Assembly (NCBI RefSeq): GCF_017916325.1
Contig: NC_090151.1
Coordinates: 313,501-377,500, forward strand
Length of the DNA: 64,000 nt
Reading direction: 5' to 3'
Source of the DNA: Leishmania martiniquensis
Taxonomy: Eukaryota > Euglenozoa > Kinetoplastea > Trypanosomatida > Trypanosomatidae
Shown: one piece after another, positions 32,149-44,600 of the stretch
How the letters are laid out: each line of letters opens with the position of its first letter
Position numbering within the stretch: the first letter of the stretch is position 1
The notes under the pieces: generated by a model
Told to the model about the DNA's origin: nothing
What the model saw: only the letters and a program-made list of their open reading frames with translations
Database searches by the model: none
Translations under genes and position numbers: made by a program

Positions 32149-32820
32149 CGGAGCAGTAGCGCCCTCCCGGGAAAAGAGGCGGAGCGCCTCGGCGTGTGCT
32201 TGAAGTGGCGCTGGTGAGCGCACCCTAATTGTGCTTCCCTCAAAGTACCGTCGCTGTCGCACCCAATGGTGTACAGATGCGCATCTTCGTGCTTGTTTTG
32301 GTGGAATGGTAAGATACACGTATGTCGTGTGCAGCCACGCCCGTACGAGTTTCAGACTCTTGCATCAGCATGCTGTGCTTGTTTTGGCTGCCGCACTATC
32401 GCGAGATGCGTTCACATTTACCTGTAAAGCAAAGCATCCTCTGAGAAGCGTGCCTTGTAGCTCTCCCGCACTACTGTCCATGAGCGGTCCAGCTCTCTTT
32501 TTGTGCTTCTCTCGCACCTGCCATGGTGGTCACCTTTGCTGCCGACGCGGGCGAGTGTGGCAACCTACTAGCGGTCTGAACGCCGCTGCAGCGGCGAGAG
32601 CGCGCCCCCTCTCTATCTGCATTCTCCCGAATCGTTTCTTGGGTAGCTTTTCCTCTCATGCCTCTCTTTTGCCTGTGTTCCTCTTTCCTGTCCCCTTGCT
32701 GCTTCTCTGATTGGATGTCTGCGACACCCGCTCTTGGGTAGAGCTGGTGCGTTCTTTTACGTGCTTGCATCCTCTCTGCTGCGGCCTTGATCTTTCCTCG
32801 GAAGCTCCGAAATCGATGAA
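32149..32820 (+). other. Spacer, 670 bases
   Basis: No gene recognised. Pyrimidine-rich segments near 32490-32520 and 32635-32710 are likely processing signals for the next gene. Confidence 0.4.
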
Positions 32821-35100
32821 ATGGCGGTGGTGTACCCGTGCGAGGATGACAAGAGTCTGCTGGTTGGCTTCACGGAGTTTTTCGCGCAGGAGGAGGGCGC
32901 GCAGGCGGTTCTTCGCGTGACGGCGCAGGATGTGCAGACAATGAGGGATGCATGCGACTCTGTGCTAACACATCTTAGCCGCACAAGTCGTCTTATTCTT
33001 GCCTCTGTCCCTCTCAATCAGACGGAGGCGGCGCAGCTTGTAGAAAACGATGACAGAAATATGGCATATCCAGTGGGCAGCGTCTATCCTCACGTGATAC
33101 AGGGCAGGAATCCCATGGGCTACGACATCGCCTTCTCCGAGTCTGCGGGGGCTGCACCGCCGCTGCTTCATCATCCAAAGCCCTTTCTAGGGCCGCAGAT
33201 CGACTCAATCGACCTCATGGCGGCGGAGCTGGAGAGCGCGAAGGACACGTTGCTCTCTTTGAACGCGAGGTGCGCATACTTGTGGACCACAAACGTGGAC
33301 GAGTTGCGCAGGTACATCGCACAAGACGAAAGACGCCAGCAGATGCAGCAGCCAATGTGGGAGCGTGCCCAGATGAAAGCCGCTTCAATTGCGGAGGAGA
33401 CGCAGGAGAGGCCAGTCCATAGCACCATGGATGAGGTGGGACTGAGAGACGCAGCCTTTCATAAGGGCGACGCGCTGAGCAGCGCTGAGGGGGCTCCGGA
33501 GAAGGAGCCTCGGTTGCAGTTGCCCTCCGAGCCATCTGCGCAGGCGCCTACGTATCGCGCGCTGCTGGCGCTGGATGCGTCGCAGCTGCCGTCGAAACAA
33601 GTCCAGCGCAGTTTCATGAAATTCATTCAAGCGTGCCTGTCACTTTTAGAGTGGGCGGACAGCGTCTCCGGGCTTCTCTCAGGGAGGGACGACGTACCAA
33701 AGGCGGGTACATTCGAAGTACCAGTGCAGCGGGAGTCAGCACGGCGCGAAGTCAACACCCCTAGCAAGGCAAGCGAGCAGAGGCCGACGGGCCAGGCAAC
33801 TACATCCTCTGGGCGCCCCAGCACAAAAACGGTGCGTGTTCTTCGTTACGAGATCCGCGACGTAAGCAACATCTACGACATGTTCTACCAACAGGCGGAA
33901 TGCTTCTACCTTCCCGAGTACGCCATGTATGATGGACGGATAAAGCAAAGACTCCTGCAGCCGTCCTACTACTACGCCCTGCGCATGCTAATCGAGGACA
34001 TAACAGCCGAGATGACTCGGCTGGAGCAGATTATCGCCTCGCGGGCGGATTTGGTGCGCGACGACGCTCGCCTGTCACCTTTTGACGTGTATCGACATGG
34101 CGCCTTTGCTCCCTACTCGGGGGCTTTAGGAGTGGGCATGAATCCATCGTTGTGCGCTCCGCAGGACAGGATAGGCGGGGAAAGCGGCGAGCCAGTTAGG
34201 ATCGTCTTTCGGCCTGCACTGCCGCAATTCGCGTTTCTCCGGAGCACGCTGCGAGTGCTTCTCAGCGTCTGCCTCAATGAAGACGACCGAACGAGTTTCA
34301 AGCGGTATGAGGAGCTGTACCAGGCGTTCGTAGGAAGTACCAGGAATGCAGTGACTGAGCTGCAGCACCTCCCGAAGCCTCCCCCGTCTCTTCTCGAGCG
34401 TGCTGCACGGAGCAGGCTTGGCAATCGGGGTCTCGGATCGCCTGGCCCTTCGAACTGCGAGCTGGTGTTAGTTTCACATGAGAGCATTGCCCAGGAGGCG
34501 AGGTCGAGTGGAAAAGTGGCGTGGGTGGTATCCGCTGAGGACCGCGGCCGATTGCGCGCCGGCTTTGAGGCGTACTGGGAGTTTCGTGAAGGGGTACACT
34601 CCCTCAAGTCCTCCCTCGATAAGGACATCCGGCGAAAAGATAAAACTCACCGCACTCGTGTGCTTCACCTGTGCGTCGCACGTGAGATGGACCCGGTGGC
34701 GATCATGGCCCTCGAGCGGGAGCGGGAGCTGCAAGAGGCGAAGCTCCGCTCTCGACGTGAGGCCGGTGGCTGGCTGGGGGCGGCACGGGCGTCGCTGCGG
34801 TCACTGGCTGGAATCGCCACCTGCAAGGCTGAGGTTCAAATGGAGGATCTTGGCATCCCGACGGCTCCACAGCGCGATGACTCCGGGGTGGAAATGACGA
34901 CCATCTCACCCTACCACGCGGAGAAAGCGTTGCTTCAGGAGAGCGTTAATCGACTCTGGGTCGCTGTGGAGGCGCACGGCGTGCACATGGAACAAAAGTA
35001 CCCGGGCCTCTTCTACCGCGGCGAGAGACAGCGTTGGGCGAGGCGCGTGGGCTCGTTTATCGAAAAGGCCAACGCAGTCGGTGTGGTCTTCTCTCCGTGA
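32821..35100 (+). CDS. Hypothetical protein, 759 residues
   Basis: I do not recognise the family. The ATG at 32821 opens a frame of clearly protein-like composition on the coding strand of the unit. The protein is soluble-looking: no signal peptide or membrane span. Residues 1-200 are mixed alpha/beta with a helical stretch near 130-180. Residues about 215-350 are low-complexity and probably disordered (Ser, Pro, Thr). A tyrosine-rich block (about 340-400, YDMFYQQAECFYLPEYAMYD) and a helical segment (about 470-530) look folded. The C-terminus is charged (RERELQEAKLRSRREAGG) and ends in SFIEKANAVGVVFSP. The frame being intact over 2.3 kb is itself strong evidence that it is real. Confidence 0.8.
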   Translation: MAVVYPCEDDKSLLVGFTEFFAQEEGAQAVLRVTAQDVQTMRDACDSVLTHLSRTSRLILASVPLNQTEAAQLVENDDRNMAYPVGSVYPHVIQGRNPMGYDIAFSESAGAAPPLLHHPKPFLGPQIDSIDLMAAELESAKDTLLSLNARCAYLWTTNVDELRRYIAQDERRQQMQQPMWERAQMKAASIAEETQERPVHSTMDEVGLRDAAFHKGDALSSAEGAPEKEPRLQLPSEPSAQAPTYRALLALDASQLPSKQVQRSFMKFIQACLSLLEWADSVSGLLSGRDDVPKAGTFEVPVQRESARREVNTPSKASEQRPTGQATTSSGRPSTKTVRVLRYEIRDVSNIYDMFYQQAECFYLPEYAMYDGRIKQRLLQPSYYYALRMLIEDITAEMTRLEQIIASRADLVRDDARLSPFDVYRHGAFAPYSGALGVGMNPSLCAPQDRIGGESGEPVRIVFRPALPQFAFLRSTLRVLLSVCLNEDDRTSFKRYEELYQAFVGSTRNAVTELQHLPKPPPSLLERAARSRLGNRGLGSPGPSNCELVLVSHESIAQEARSSGKVAWVVSAEDRGRLRAGFEAYWEFREGVHSLKSSLDKDIRRKDKTHRTRVLHLCVAREMDPVAIMALERERELQEAKLRSRREAGGWLGAARASLRSLAGIATCKAEVQMEDLGIPTAPQRDDSGVEMTTISPYHAEKALLQESVNRLWVAVEAHGVHMEQKYPGLFYRGERQRWARRVGSFIEKANAVGVVFSP

Positions 35101-37397
35101 GCGGTGCTTACGTGCTGATAGAGAGAGAGTGCGGTAGAGTTTGGCCGGATGTGGCGTGCATAAGCTTGCCTGTCTTGCATCTGCACCTTTGCTTCTTCCG
35201 CTTGACGGAGTCGGCTCCACGCCAACCCCAGACATCGCCGTTCGCGCGCTCTCCTTCTCTCGCTTACGCTCTCCATTGCGCACATAGGCAAAGGTCCTGA
35301 ACACCGTCCCCGCAAAAAAAAAGGGGATTGCACGGATCCCGCTGCCTCTCGAGGTTTTTTCTTCCGTGTCGACGTTAGGGCTCGATGACCTGTTTCACAT
35401 ACGCACATACGCACAGACACACATGCGCGCACGCGCACATAGAATCACACCCCACTGGTACTGAAGCAGCAGAGGGAGCGCTGCTGTCGCCATCACCACC
35501 ACACCAAAATAGTATGCCCAGTTTGTCTCTTTTTTTTTGTGCAATGGCATCCCCCCTTCCCCTCTCCTCTGTCGTCCACCCCGAATTTGCCGTTCTCTTC
35601 TGCCACCTTTCCTCCCCTGTCTTATTAGTGCATAGTGGCACACACAAGCTCGATACAGAGGTGCGTCTTCTGCCCAAGCATACGCAGGCATGTGTCTCAC
35701 TCACGCTCAGTCCTCGCCTCATGGTGTCCCTGTGCTGTGTCGCCTCTTCCTTTTTTTTGTTTATACCCCGCTCAGTTTCAACCAACGTGGCTGCGCAGTT
35801 GCATAGAGTGAAAGGGATTGCTTCTGCATACTTGTGCGCATCTGCGTATACACATGCGTATATGCGTGTGAAAACTGCTGAAGGGAGAGGCACGGGAAGG
35901 CAGGTGAGATCGGCAAAGCGGATGTTGTGGTCGGAGATGTGCGTGTTTTTCTTCTCGGAGGAATGTGACGTCGACCGTTTACGAGGCTGAAGAGAACAGG
36001 AGTAGGGCCAAGAGTGATGGTGCTCGTGGGCCAGATGTAGCGCATCGAGGGACTGAAATCTCTTCTCTGTCTGTAGTACACGCACGATGCTTACTTGGCG
36101 TACTACATTATTTCGTTGCTGGTGTTCTGTTGGCCTATGCCCAGTAAGTGTGTTTCCTGTCCACACCTGTCTTGGTTCGGTGCGCGGCAAGCCTTTCACG
36201 ATGGCTCGTGTGCTTGTGTGTATGCGTGCCCTGCAGTGGTGCAGGGTCGCTCTCACCTGCAGGACTGCTCCACGCTATTCAAGGGAGGAATCACACACAC
36301 ACACACACACACAAAACGAAGAATTTTCTTCCCCCTTTTTTCTCTTCCTTTGCTCTGCCATCTCCCCTCCCCTCTCACCCACTTTTTGTTTTCGTTGGTG
36401 CTGCCACTCTCTCTCTTATTTGCTGAGTATCTCTGTTTCTATCGTGCTGTTTCGCGTTTCGTCTCCTTCCTTCCGTTTGCTTTCCTCTTTCCCACATGCA
36501 AACCCTCCCCGCGGCAAGAGTGTAAGGGGTGGTGGTGTTGAGGGTGGAGGCTGTGGGCCTGGGTGCGTTTGGGCGCCTGTGTAGGTCGATGATCTACAAA
36601 GGCAGTCAAAAAGGAGGTCGCGGGAGTGCTAAAGAGAAGCTAGTTGCCACGGGTAATGACTGCAAAACAGGAAAGAGGGCGAGGGATGGCGGAGGAAGTT
36701 GCAGTGGAGGGCGGCAGAGGCTACGAGGGCTTAGCAACTGGAGTTCCTTTTCCCGCTTTCTCTTCCACGACGTGATCAACGCCGCCCTCAAAGATCGCAC
36801 ACTCCCTGAGTGCCGAGGCGCATTTGAACCTCTCCTTTTTTCCCTGGATAGTTCTGCTAAAGCATCCAGCGCGGACGCAATTTGTGAGGCGTGAGTGTAG
36901 ATGTGGAGATGACAGACAAGATTCAGCTCCGCTAAGGCACGAGCAACCCAGAAGGGAGGAGGGGAGAGAAGCGATTGTTGGGGGCGTCGCACCCGCTCTG
37001 CTGTGCGTGCCATGATCGCTTGAGTCGCATTCCTTCTCCTTTTCGCTCGCTTGCTTCTTGGTCTCGTCACCGTGCAATCGTTGCACGCGCTCAGGCACTT
37101 TTGCACCGGCAAGAGACGTTGCTGAAGCTACCAGTCGCATTGCGCGAACTGCATAGTGTCAACGTTGCACGAAAGACAGGGATGATGACCGACCGCCGCT
37201 TTCCCACGCATCTATTCCCTTTACCTCTCCGCTGCACATTGGGCACGAAATAGAGGTCGCGAGGCCTGGAAGCGTTCTACCTGAATGGGGTGCTGATTTC
37301 GTGCATCACGAGGCTCGTCCATTGAAAGAGCTGCGCCGCGTACCAGAAGGGGGACGGACAACGCCTATGTTTGCCCCTTTTACAACCTTTCCATGCT
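35101..37397. other. Gene-free stretch downstream of the 759-residue gene
   Basis: No gene recognised in 2.3 kb. It carries a CA microsatellite at about 36293-36313 and several pyrimidine tracts on both strands. Together with what follows it makes a 6.5-kb gap in an otherwise dense gene block. Confidence 0.45.
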
Positions 37398-37869
37398 CTG
37401 CCACACGACGCACACGTCAGCTCCGCTCCACCCTGCTCGGCCTGCCACTGAGCCATCGCGTCGTGCCAGGCGGCGCTGGACATGCACCACAGCAACGCGC
37501 CGCCTCAGCCCATCGGGCGACGGCCCAAGGCCTTGAAAACTAGACACGCCCGCCTCGCGGGGCGCCTCAGAGACGCTCCCGCCGTGCTGGCCGCCGCCTG
37601 GTGCATCCCTCTCAGGGGTGGCGCAGGCTCCTCGCACCAGTGGGCGGAGTGGGTGCCGCGCAAGCTGCTCCCGGGCCCCGCTGACACGTCGCCCAGCATA
37701 TGGGCAGCACAAGCATGCCAATCGTCGCAGACCTTCCTAACGCGGTGTCATCCGAGGCGCGACCGTCGGCATGAGTCGCGACGAATCACTCTGACTTCGC
37801 TGTCTTGTAGGCACCTGGCCCTGACACCAGCCAAAAGGATTCGGCACGGGACAGGGTAATGGAGGGGGG
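37398..37869 (+). repeat. 472-bp SIDER-like element, copy 2
   Basis: The second copy of 18481-18952, on the same DNA strand at an offset of 18917 bp. The two are nearly identical, ending in the same G-run. Here the element reads in the direction of transcription, the opposite of copy 1. Confidence 0.7.
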
Positions 37870-38289
37870 GAAAGGGGCTGCCTGGCCTTCTTCGCACAGA
37901 GTGAGGTTCTAAACTCTGACTACCAGGCACTGAGGCGGCTGTCTTGATGGGCTGCTGCCTTTGTGCGCCAAAGGAAGCGGCAACTTCACTCATCGGTGCG
38001 GAGCTGGACAGCGATGGCGACGAGTTGAAGGGCCAGACCTACTCCTAGGGTGTGTGGGGGGCCAACTGTCTCACCTTCCTCAACACTTCCCGACCGTGAG
38101 AGTGTTCAGTGTGGTATATGTGCACTCGCTCGTGGACTGGCGAGCACCCGGTTCTGGTAAGGCGACGGCTCATTCAGCTGCGGTGGCGGTACGGCAATGC
38201 CCAGTGATGTTCAGAGTACACTCTATCGGTCTCTCTCTCTCTCTCCCTCTCTCCCTCTCTCTGTGTGTGAGGCTGAAGCAGACCCTTGG

Positions 38290-39524
38290 ATGTCTACCTC
38301 GGAGGCGGTACCAATGACTCCCCTTTCTCGATGGCGGATCTACTCCTGGGACCAGCGACGCGGGAACCTCACAACAAAGGAAGCCACGCAGACGAACAGC
38401 TATGCGGCGCTTCCGCAGGCGAATACGGTTTTGAGCGCTGTGAGAGGAGTGGGCTTCCACGGTGTGCCGTAACTGATGCCGGGCATGGCATGCTTCATCA
38501 CGGGGCACAAGTGGTACTATAAAGGCCCAAGGGACTGGGCCCCCAAAGATGATTGTAAGCGGGCTGATCGGCCGTAACAGGCAGGGGCTGGTGCGCTTGA
38601 TTGCCCACTTGTGCGACGCGCAGGACTATCTCGGATCAGGGTTGCCCTTTGAAAACTCTGTCGCCGACGATGTGCCTGCCGTCCGCGGCACCGCCACGGC
38701 AAAGAAGCTTGCGGCAACGATGAAGTCGTCGCTCGCAGCAGCGCAGAGGCCGTCGGGAATTTGTGGCAGCTTTCCTCAGAGATCGTGGCTGGGGCAATGT
38801 GAGGGAGCTCTCAGGCTTCGGCGTGCGCTCTCTCACTCGACGAAACACAGGCTCGACGTCCTGGTGCACGCTGTGGAGTCTGACTCAGCGAACCCCGTGC
38901 TAGTGGACGTGCAGCATTCATTTTGCGTTGCGGGCGCTGACTACAGCCGGATTAACGGGCTGATCACCAAGGCGCCGCCGCCGTCGGGTGTGCTTCATGG
39001 CTTACTGGATAGAATGTATCTGCGCAGCTTGGTTACCGACAGTGGGGCTGCCGAGTTGCCTCGCTGGCTGAAGGCGTGCCGACTGCTCTGCTGTGAAGGT
39101 GCTAGGGGTGCGGGCTGGTACTCGCTGTCAGTTTACGCCCCTGCAGAGGCGTTTTCAACAGACTTCGCCTACGACACTCCGTTCGTTACTCGTGCCCTTC
39201 GCGTTTGCCGGGTACCTGTGGGTTGCTTAGAGGGGGCCGACTTCAGCGAGCTCTCCGAGCGGATTTGAAGAGCATCGGCGCCCTTTGTGGGGTCGGGTGT
39301 CTGCGTTGCCTGAACACTGGCCGCAGTGGAGGATGGAAGGCTTCTCTGGATTCGAAGCCTGGGATGCCGCTCGTGTTGCCGATCCCGCCGTCGCTGCCGT
39401 CTCTCGATTCAGCAGAGGAGTTTAAGACAGGCGCCGAGGCTCACGAGGCTGACTGGTGCGACTGCTTTCGTGCTGCAATCAAGGCAGCCGCTTTCCAGCC
39501 AGCGCCTCCGTTGTCCACCCCTTA
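38290..39524 (+). pseudogene. Decayed gene of uncertain family
   Basis: Coding-like sequence on the plus strand broken into pieces. A CT-rich tract at 38228-38262 precedes an ATG at 38290 (MSTSEAVPMTPLSRWRIYSW...), stopped by TAA at 38470. The same frame resumes as ACFITGHKWYYKGPRDWAPK and stops again near 38578. A second frame is open from 38549 to 39268, and a third continues to 39524 with MPLVLPIPPSLPSL and EADWCDCFRAAIKAAAF. The 38.8-39.1 kb part (RLDVLVHAV, PVLVDVQHSFCVAGADY, LPRWLKA) faintly recalls the DUF506/PDDEXK-like family of plants, but I would not rely on that. A further small start MGCCLCAPKEA at 37943 is cut after 33 codons. The simplest reading is one old gene with stops and frameshifts. 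Confidence 0.4.
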
Positions 39525-40096
39525 GGTGGAGGGGCGATGGTGTCTTCGCCGCGTATCCCGTGTACTGCGGTCGCAAATCCCACTGGATAGGTGAGCAGCG
39601 CCGGCCCATCGCACCGGCCTGCAGGGGGGATTACAAACCACCCCAGTTACCCCCATTGTCTATGCAGAGGCAACAGAACGGCTGCGTCTCAGTCTCTGCC
39701 GCCTTACCCTCGTAACGATCGGGCTCTCACGAGGTCATCGTTTGCCGTGCCGGAAGGCAACCTTTCCCGCATTTTCACCGATCGTAAAGGGGCGAGGCGC
39801 AGAGTGTCGGCCCCACCGCAAGGGTCGGCTCTGATTTAGATGGAGAGAGCGACGCGCTTTGCTGCCTGTCGCTGTTTCAGCGTGTAGTCTTGGCCAACCC
39901 GCCGAATGCGCGGTACACTGTGCGGTGCGGGCATGCTTGGGATATCACCCCCCTCCCCCTCCTCCCTCCCCGCTGGATGCCGGCCAGCGTCTCCTCCGCT
40001 GCTCGATGGTGAGGAGTCGTCAAAAGGCTGAAGAAAGTGCTCACTATGCGCGCCGCGCTGTTTTCGTTCAACGTGAAGGGCACCCAGTTACATGAT

Positions 40097-40134
40097 GGGC
40101 ACGTGTGAATGCATGCCTGCATTCACACGTGCCC
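40097..40134. repeat. Perfect 16-bp inverted repeat (hairpin)
   Basis: The left arm GGGCACGTGTGAATGC (40097-40112) and the right arm GCATTCACACGTGCCC (40119-40134) are exact reverse complements separated by six bases. As RNA this would form a stable 16-bp stem with a 6-base loop. It lies between the decayed gene and the coiled-coil gene. It is not followed by a U-run. Confidence 0.75.
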
Positions 40135-41619
40135 GCAGCCTCCTTTTCCTGCTCTGTCATAACGGGCTGCTACAGTGGCCATCACAACACTGCGAGACGT
40201 ATCGGCGGTTGCGTTTCACCGCTCTGTAGCGACCCGAGTCTGCCTGCAACAGGTCCTTCCGTTCTCCTGGTGGAGCTGAGACAGTCTCCGCGAAATGGCA
40301 TGAGTGAAGGACGCGCCGCGCACGGCGCCATTTGTTCAGAAAGGGAATGAAAGCAAACTTGCGTTGGAACATTTTTGCGCACCCAAAGAAGAACCGACGC
40401 TCATGGGCAGCAGTACCCCATCCCCGAGCCACTGTGGAGCGGGGGGGCGAGTTGACCCTCTTGGGCGACCTCTCTCCCCTTTCCACCCTTTGCTCCTCTT
40501 CATCATTGACCCCCCTCCTTCCCTCCTCTCTATCTCTCGCTCCCTCCAAACCATGGGCAAACCTCGACTACGGTGGTTCAACAACAACGGCATTTTCGCG
40601 ACCGACGCCGGTGGCTTCATACACGACTGACGGTAACACACACACACGTTACTTACACATACTAAGAGCTCAAAGGAGGCGGCGCTATCTTCGCTTGTTT
40701 TCAGGCGAAACAACAGCGCTTAATCGACCGCTCTTCCCTCCCCCCGTCTCTCTCTCACTCTCTTCTTCTCACCCCGCCCTCCACTACTGCAACTTCATCG
40801 TATGTATCGCCTTTTGTTCTCTCTCTCGCTTCTTTCTTTTGTTCGCTCGCCAATCTTTTTTCCGTGTGAACAGCATCGCACGCAAACACTTCCGGCAGGG
40901 CGATCTGAAGCGCTTAAAAAAAACTAGCCCCAGCAGCAGCAGCACGGCAGGCATTCTTCTTCCCTCCCTGGGAACGCTCTCTCCTTTCCCAAACGCACTC
41001 GCGTGGGCCTCGCGCACGCACATACGCAACCACGACAGCTCTGCAAAAGAGGCGAAAAAAAGTAACCAAAGGAATAGAACGCAAAGGCATTATCCGGGAC
41101 GGCGCGTGCATGCGTGTTGCGTATATACATCCGCGAGCACGACAGCATCCGGCTTTTTTTTTCTCATAGACCCTTGGGGAAGAGAGGAAAAGGCAAGGGC
41201 AGGGGAGCGTGTGGGACACCGACGGGAGCACACGCAGCTGCAGGCCCGAGCCGCCACAGAGAACAGAGGGACAGGTGAAGGGCAGATTCCGGCAGTGAAG
41301 CACTGCTGGCGTTTTGTTGTGCTTAGCATCCCTAACGTTGAAGGGCTTCGCAGCGTGTCCGAAACGCAGGCTTCAGGCGCTGAAAGAGCGCGAAGGGGCT
41401 CACATTCGATGCTGTGACACCTTCGACCAGCATCACCAGCGCCCCTTTAAGCTCCTTTGCTTCTCTCGGTGTCTTTTGTGTGGTGTAATCGTCGACGTCC
41501 TTTTTGTTTTGCTTCACTCACTCACGGCTGTTGTCTCTCTTCCCCGTGTGAGGGTCTGCCCGTTGCTCGCCGCCTCCTTTACACCTCTGAGGCACTAACA
41601 AAGCGCCCCTCTCTTTCCG

Positions 41620-41657
41620 TACTGCCCCGCTCCCCCCCGTTCTATTCCTCTGCCCAG
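41620..41657 (+). promoter_or_regulatory. Trans-splice acceptor of the coiled-coil gene
   Basis: A C/T-rich tract through TCTATTCCTCTGCCCAG with the AG at 41656-41657; the first ATG after it is the start codon at 41677. This short leader also settles the choice of start. Confidence 0.6.
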
Positions 41658-41676
41658 GTGCGTGTTTGTGCTCGGG

Positions 41677-44600
41677 ATGTCGGAGCGCCGTGGCTCGCTC
41701 TCTGCGAAGCTGGCACCGCCTGCGCCTTCGCCGTCTCCATCGCGCGATGAGGCGAGCACTTTTCATGGACCAAAGGAGGGAAAGCTCAGCGCAGAGCGGC
41801 CCATGGCATCTGTGCCCACGACAGGGTCGTCGACGCCGAACGCGAATCTCGTGACCGCTGCGGCCCTTGACAACTCAGAGGGTGTTACGACTCCGTCGCT
41901 GAGCAACCCAGCGGGCTCTACAGGTCGAGAGCCCAGCACGAATTCGTACAGCGAGGCTCGCCGCACTCCCTCCGCGCACGTTCATCCGGCACCCTACACC
42001 TCGCCGGAGGGGCTCGGTATCGTAGACAGTGCGGGGGTAGCGCTCGAGGCCGGCGAGGTGCCACTGTCTCTCGCGAATAGCTTAGCACCATATCCACAGA
42101 GAGCAACAGAGACTGCTGTGGCGGAGCGAACTGCCCTTCCCAGCGACGAGGAGCTTGTGGATTCCGCTCCACGATCGCCCTTCCAGCAAGGGGGCGGTCG
42201 CGCCAGGGGGGTGGAGGATTTCATTAAGAGGGATCAGTTCATCATCTCAGCTGCCACTACCGCTAGCTGCGGGGCTGCACAGAGTAGCAACAGCTCTCGC
42301 CTTGGCGCGCGCAGTCCCTGCAACGTCAAGACCGGCTGCAATGATTCACCACTGAACGGGGGGCAATCGACCCTGGGCCATGCACAGGCCACCGCTGCTA
42401 CTGGGTCCTTGCCACCACTTCGCATCAGTGGTGGCAGTCTTGCTCAGGATACCGCTCCCTCCTTACCTCGCCCGTCGGGGGACTACACTTCAGGCAATGC
42501 GGCACCGCGCACAGCTACCTCTGAGCCCTCTCGCGACCACCATCTCAACGCCGCGGTGACAGCGCCACCAGCCGTTATGAACAGCTCCGGCTACGCGCCC
42601 TCTCAGCGTGCCTTGGTGCAGTATGCTGGGGCCCCCGGCGACACGGGGACTCCGTCGTACGGTTGCCGGGCTCCTGCAACCGGCAGTGATGCCGGCTATA
42701 GTCCCAGCCGACACGCGGAAATCCGTGCGATGCTCATCACGGCGGAGCGCGAGCTCGCCGAGATGCGCGAGGAGTGCGCGAAGCGTGGAATGAAGGCTGA
42801 GGCGCTCGAGGCCGCGCTGGACCGAGAGCGTGCAAATATGCGCGCGCTGCGTGACCGCCACGCGGAGGAGGTTGCTGCTGCCCGCGAAGAGCACGAGGCG
42901 CAGACGCGACAGCTGCGCGATCAGTTGCATGTGCTGAAGATGGTCTCCGAGAGTGCGATGACCGAGAAGAGCAAGGCGTCTGAGGAGGCAGCGCGGCGCA
43001 AGAAGGAGCTGCTGGCGCTCCTCGATCGCGAGCGGGAGGAGAAGAGCTACATCATGGCAGACTACCGCGAGCAAACCGAGTCGCTGATCGCGGAGCAAGG
43101 ACGCGAGATCACATATCTGCGCGGTGCTCTCGACAGGGTGAAGGGCGAGCATGACGACTTGGCGAGGCAACACCAGGCGGCGGAGGAGGAGATGGAGAAG
43201 TTGCAAGAGAAGGTAGAGGACGTCACGGCACAGCTAGACAAGGAGCGGGCCGACGCCGCCTGCAAGATGAAGGACCTGCAGGCGAACATGCAGCAGGAGT
43301 GTGAATCCCTGAATCAGCAGTTAGTGACGATGCAGGAGCAGCTGCAGCGGGCCGCCGCCCAGCACGCAGCGAAGCAGCAGGCTCTCAACGATCAGCTGCA
43401 GAAGAGCGAGGAGAGGCTGCGGGTCACCGAAGAGGAGTACCAGCACACACTCGACACGCTCAAGCAGGCGTACCGCTGTGACACGGAAAGCCTGCGAGAG
43501 GAGCTGAGTCGCGTAAAGGAGGCGCATGAGAAGCAAGAGCAGGAGCTGCGTGAAGACTTGGAGAAAGCCATGAAGAGGGAGTGCAAGTCGGTCGAGACCC
43601 TGCGGCTGGCGCTGGAGCAGGCGCGACATGAAAAGGAGCTGTGCGCGGATGACGGTTTCAAACAGCGAGAAGTGCTGCAGCGGCAGCACCGAGATAAGAT
43701 GGCCGCTCTTCAGAAGGAGATCGACGAGGCAGCACAGCAGCTGGCAGATGAGCGTGCAACACGCAAGAATTATGAGGCGGATGCGGAGGTGCTGCGGGTG
43801 CGCGCGGAGAATCTTGACAAAGCGAACCAGCGCCTATCCAGCGAGCTGGAGTCCATGCAGGCCGATCAGCGCAGTCGAGAGCGGTCGACAGAGCAGGCGC
43901 ACCAGGCCGCCATAGAGGCGTTGCGGACAAAGCTGCGCACGGCGCTTACCGATCTGGGCTACGCACAGGATCAGCTGGCGCAGCAGGCGGCTGATGCGCA
44001 GCAGCTGCGTGACGAGCTGGCAAAGCGCACCAGCGCTCTCGAGGCAGCGAAGGAAAAGACAGTCAAGCTTGAAAGAGCATCTGCGGATGAACTTGGAAAG
44101 GTGAAGGACGCGGCAGTGCAGCGGGAGAAGGAGGCCGCGCAGGTCATCACGCAGTTACGCACCAGCAAGACACAGCTGGAAGCGACGTGCGAGCGGCTGG
44201 AGCGGCAGCTGAAGGAGACGGAGGGGCGAGTGCAGGGTACGGCCAAGCAGGTCGACGAGGAGCGCCGCTCCCTTGAGGAAGCAAATCGCCGGCTGCAGGA
44301 TGCTCGTGTGGAGGTGGAGGAGCTGCGCACGGTTGTGAACCACGAGCGGGAGCGCGGCGCCTATGTTCAGGAAGAGAAGCGACAAGTTGAGCGTCAGCTT
44401 GCTGAGGAGAGGCTCTACCACGAAGAGCTGGAGAACGCGTTGCACATGGCAGAGCGGAAGCTGCAGGAGCAGAAGCAGGGCCAAACGCACCAGCTGAAAC
44501 AGATGGAGGGCAAGCTGGAGGAGCAGGAGCAGCGGCACCATGCGGAGCTGGCGGCTTCCCGCATGGCGGCGGAGCAGGTGCGCGGTGAGGTCGCTCGTGC

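Larger units (their letters stand above)
39525..41676 (+). other. Spacer with hairpin and splice signals before the coiled-coil gene
   Basis: No gene recognised. Pyrimidine-rich stretches at 40475-40545 and 40735-40850 suggest several possible trans-splice sites, so the 5' UTR may be long. The hairpin at 40097-40134 is listed separately. Confidence 0.45.
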
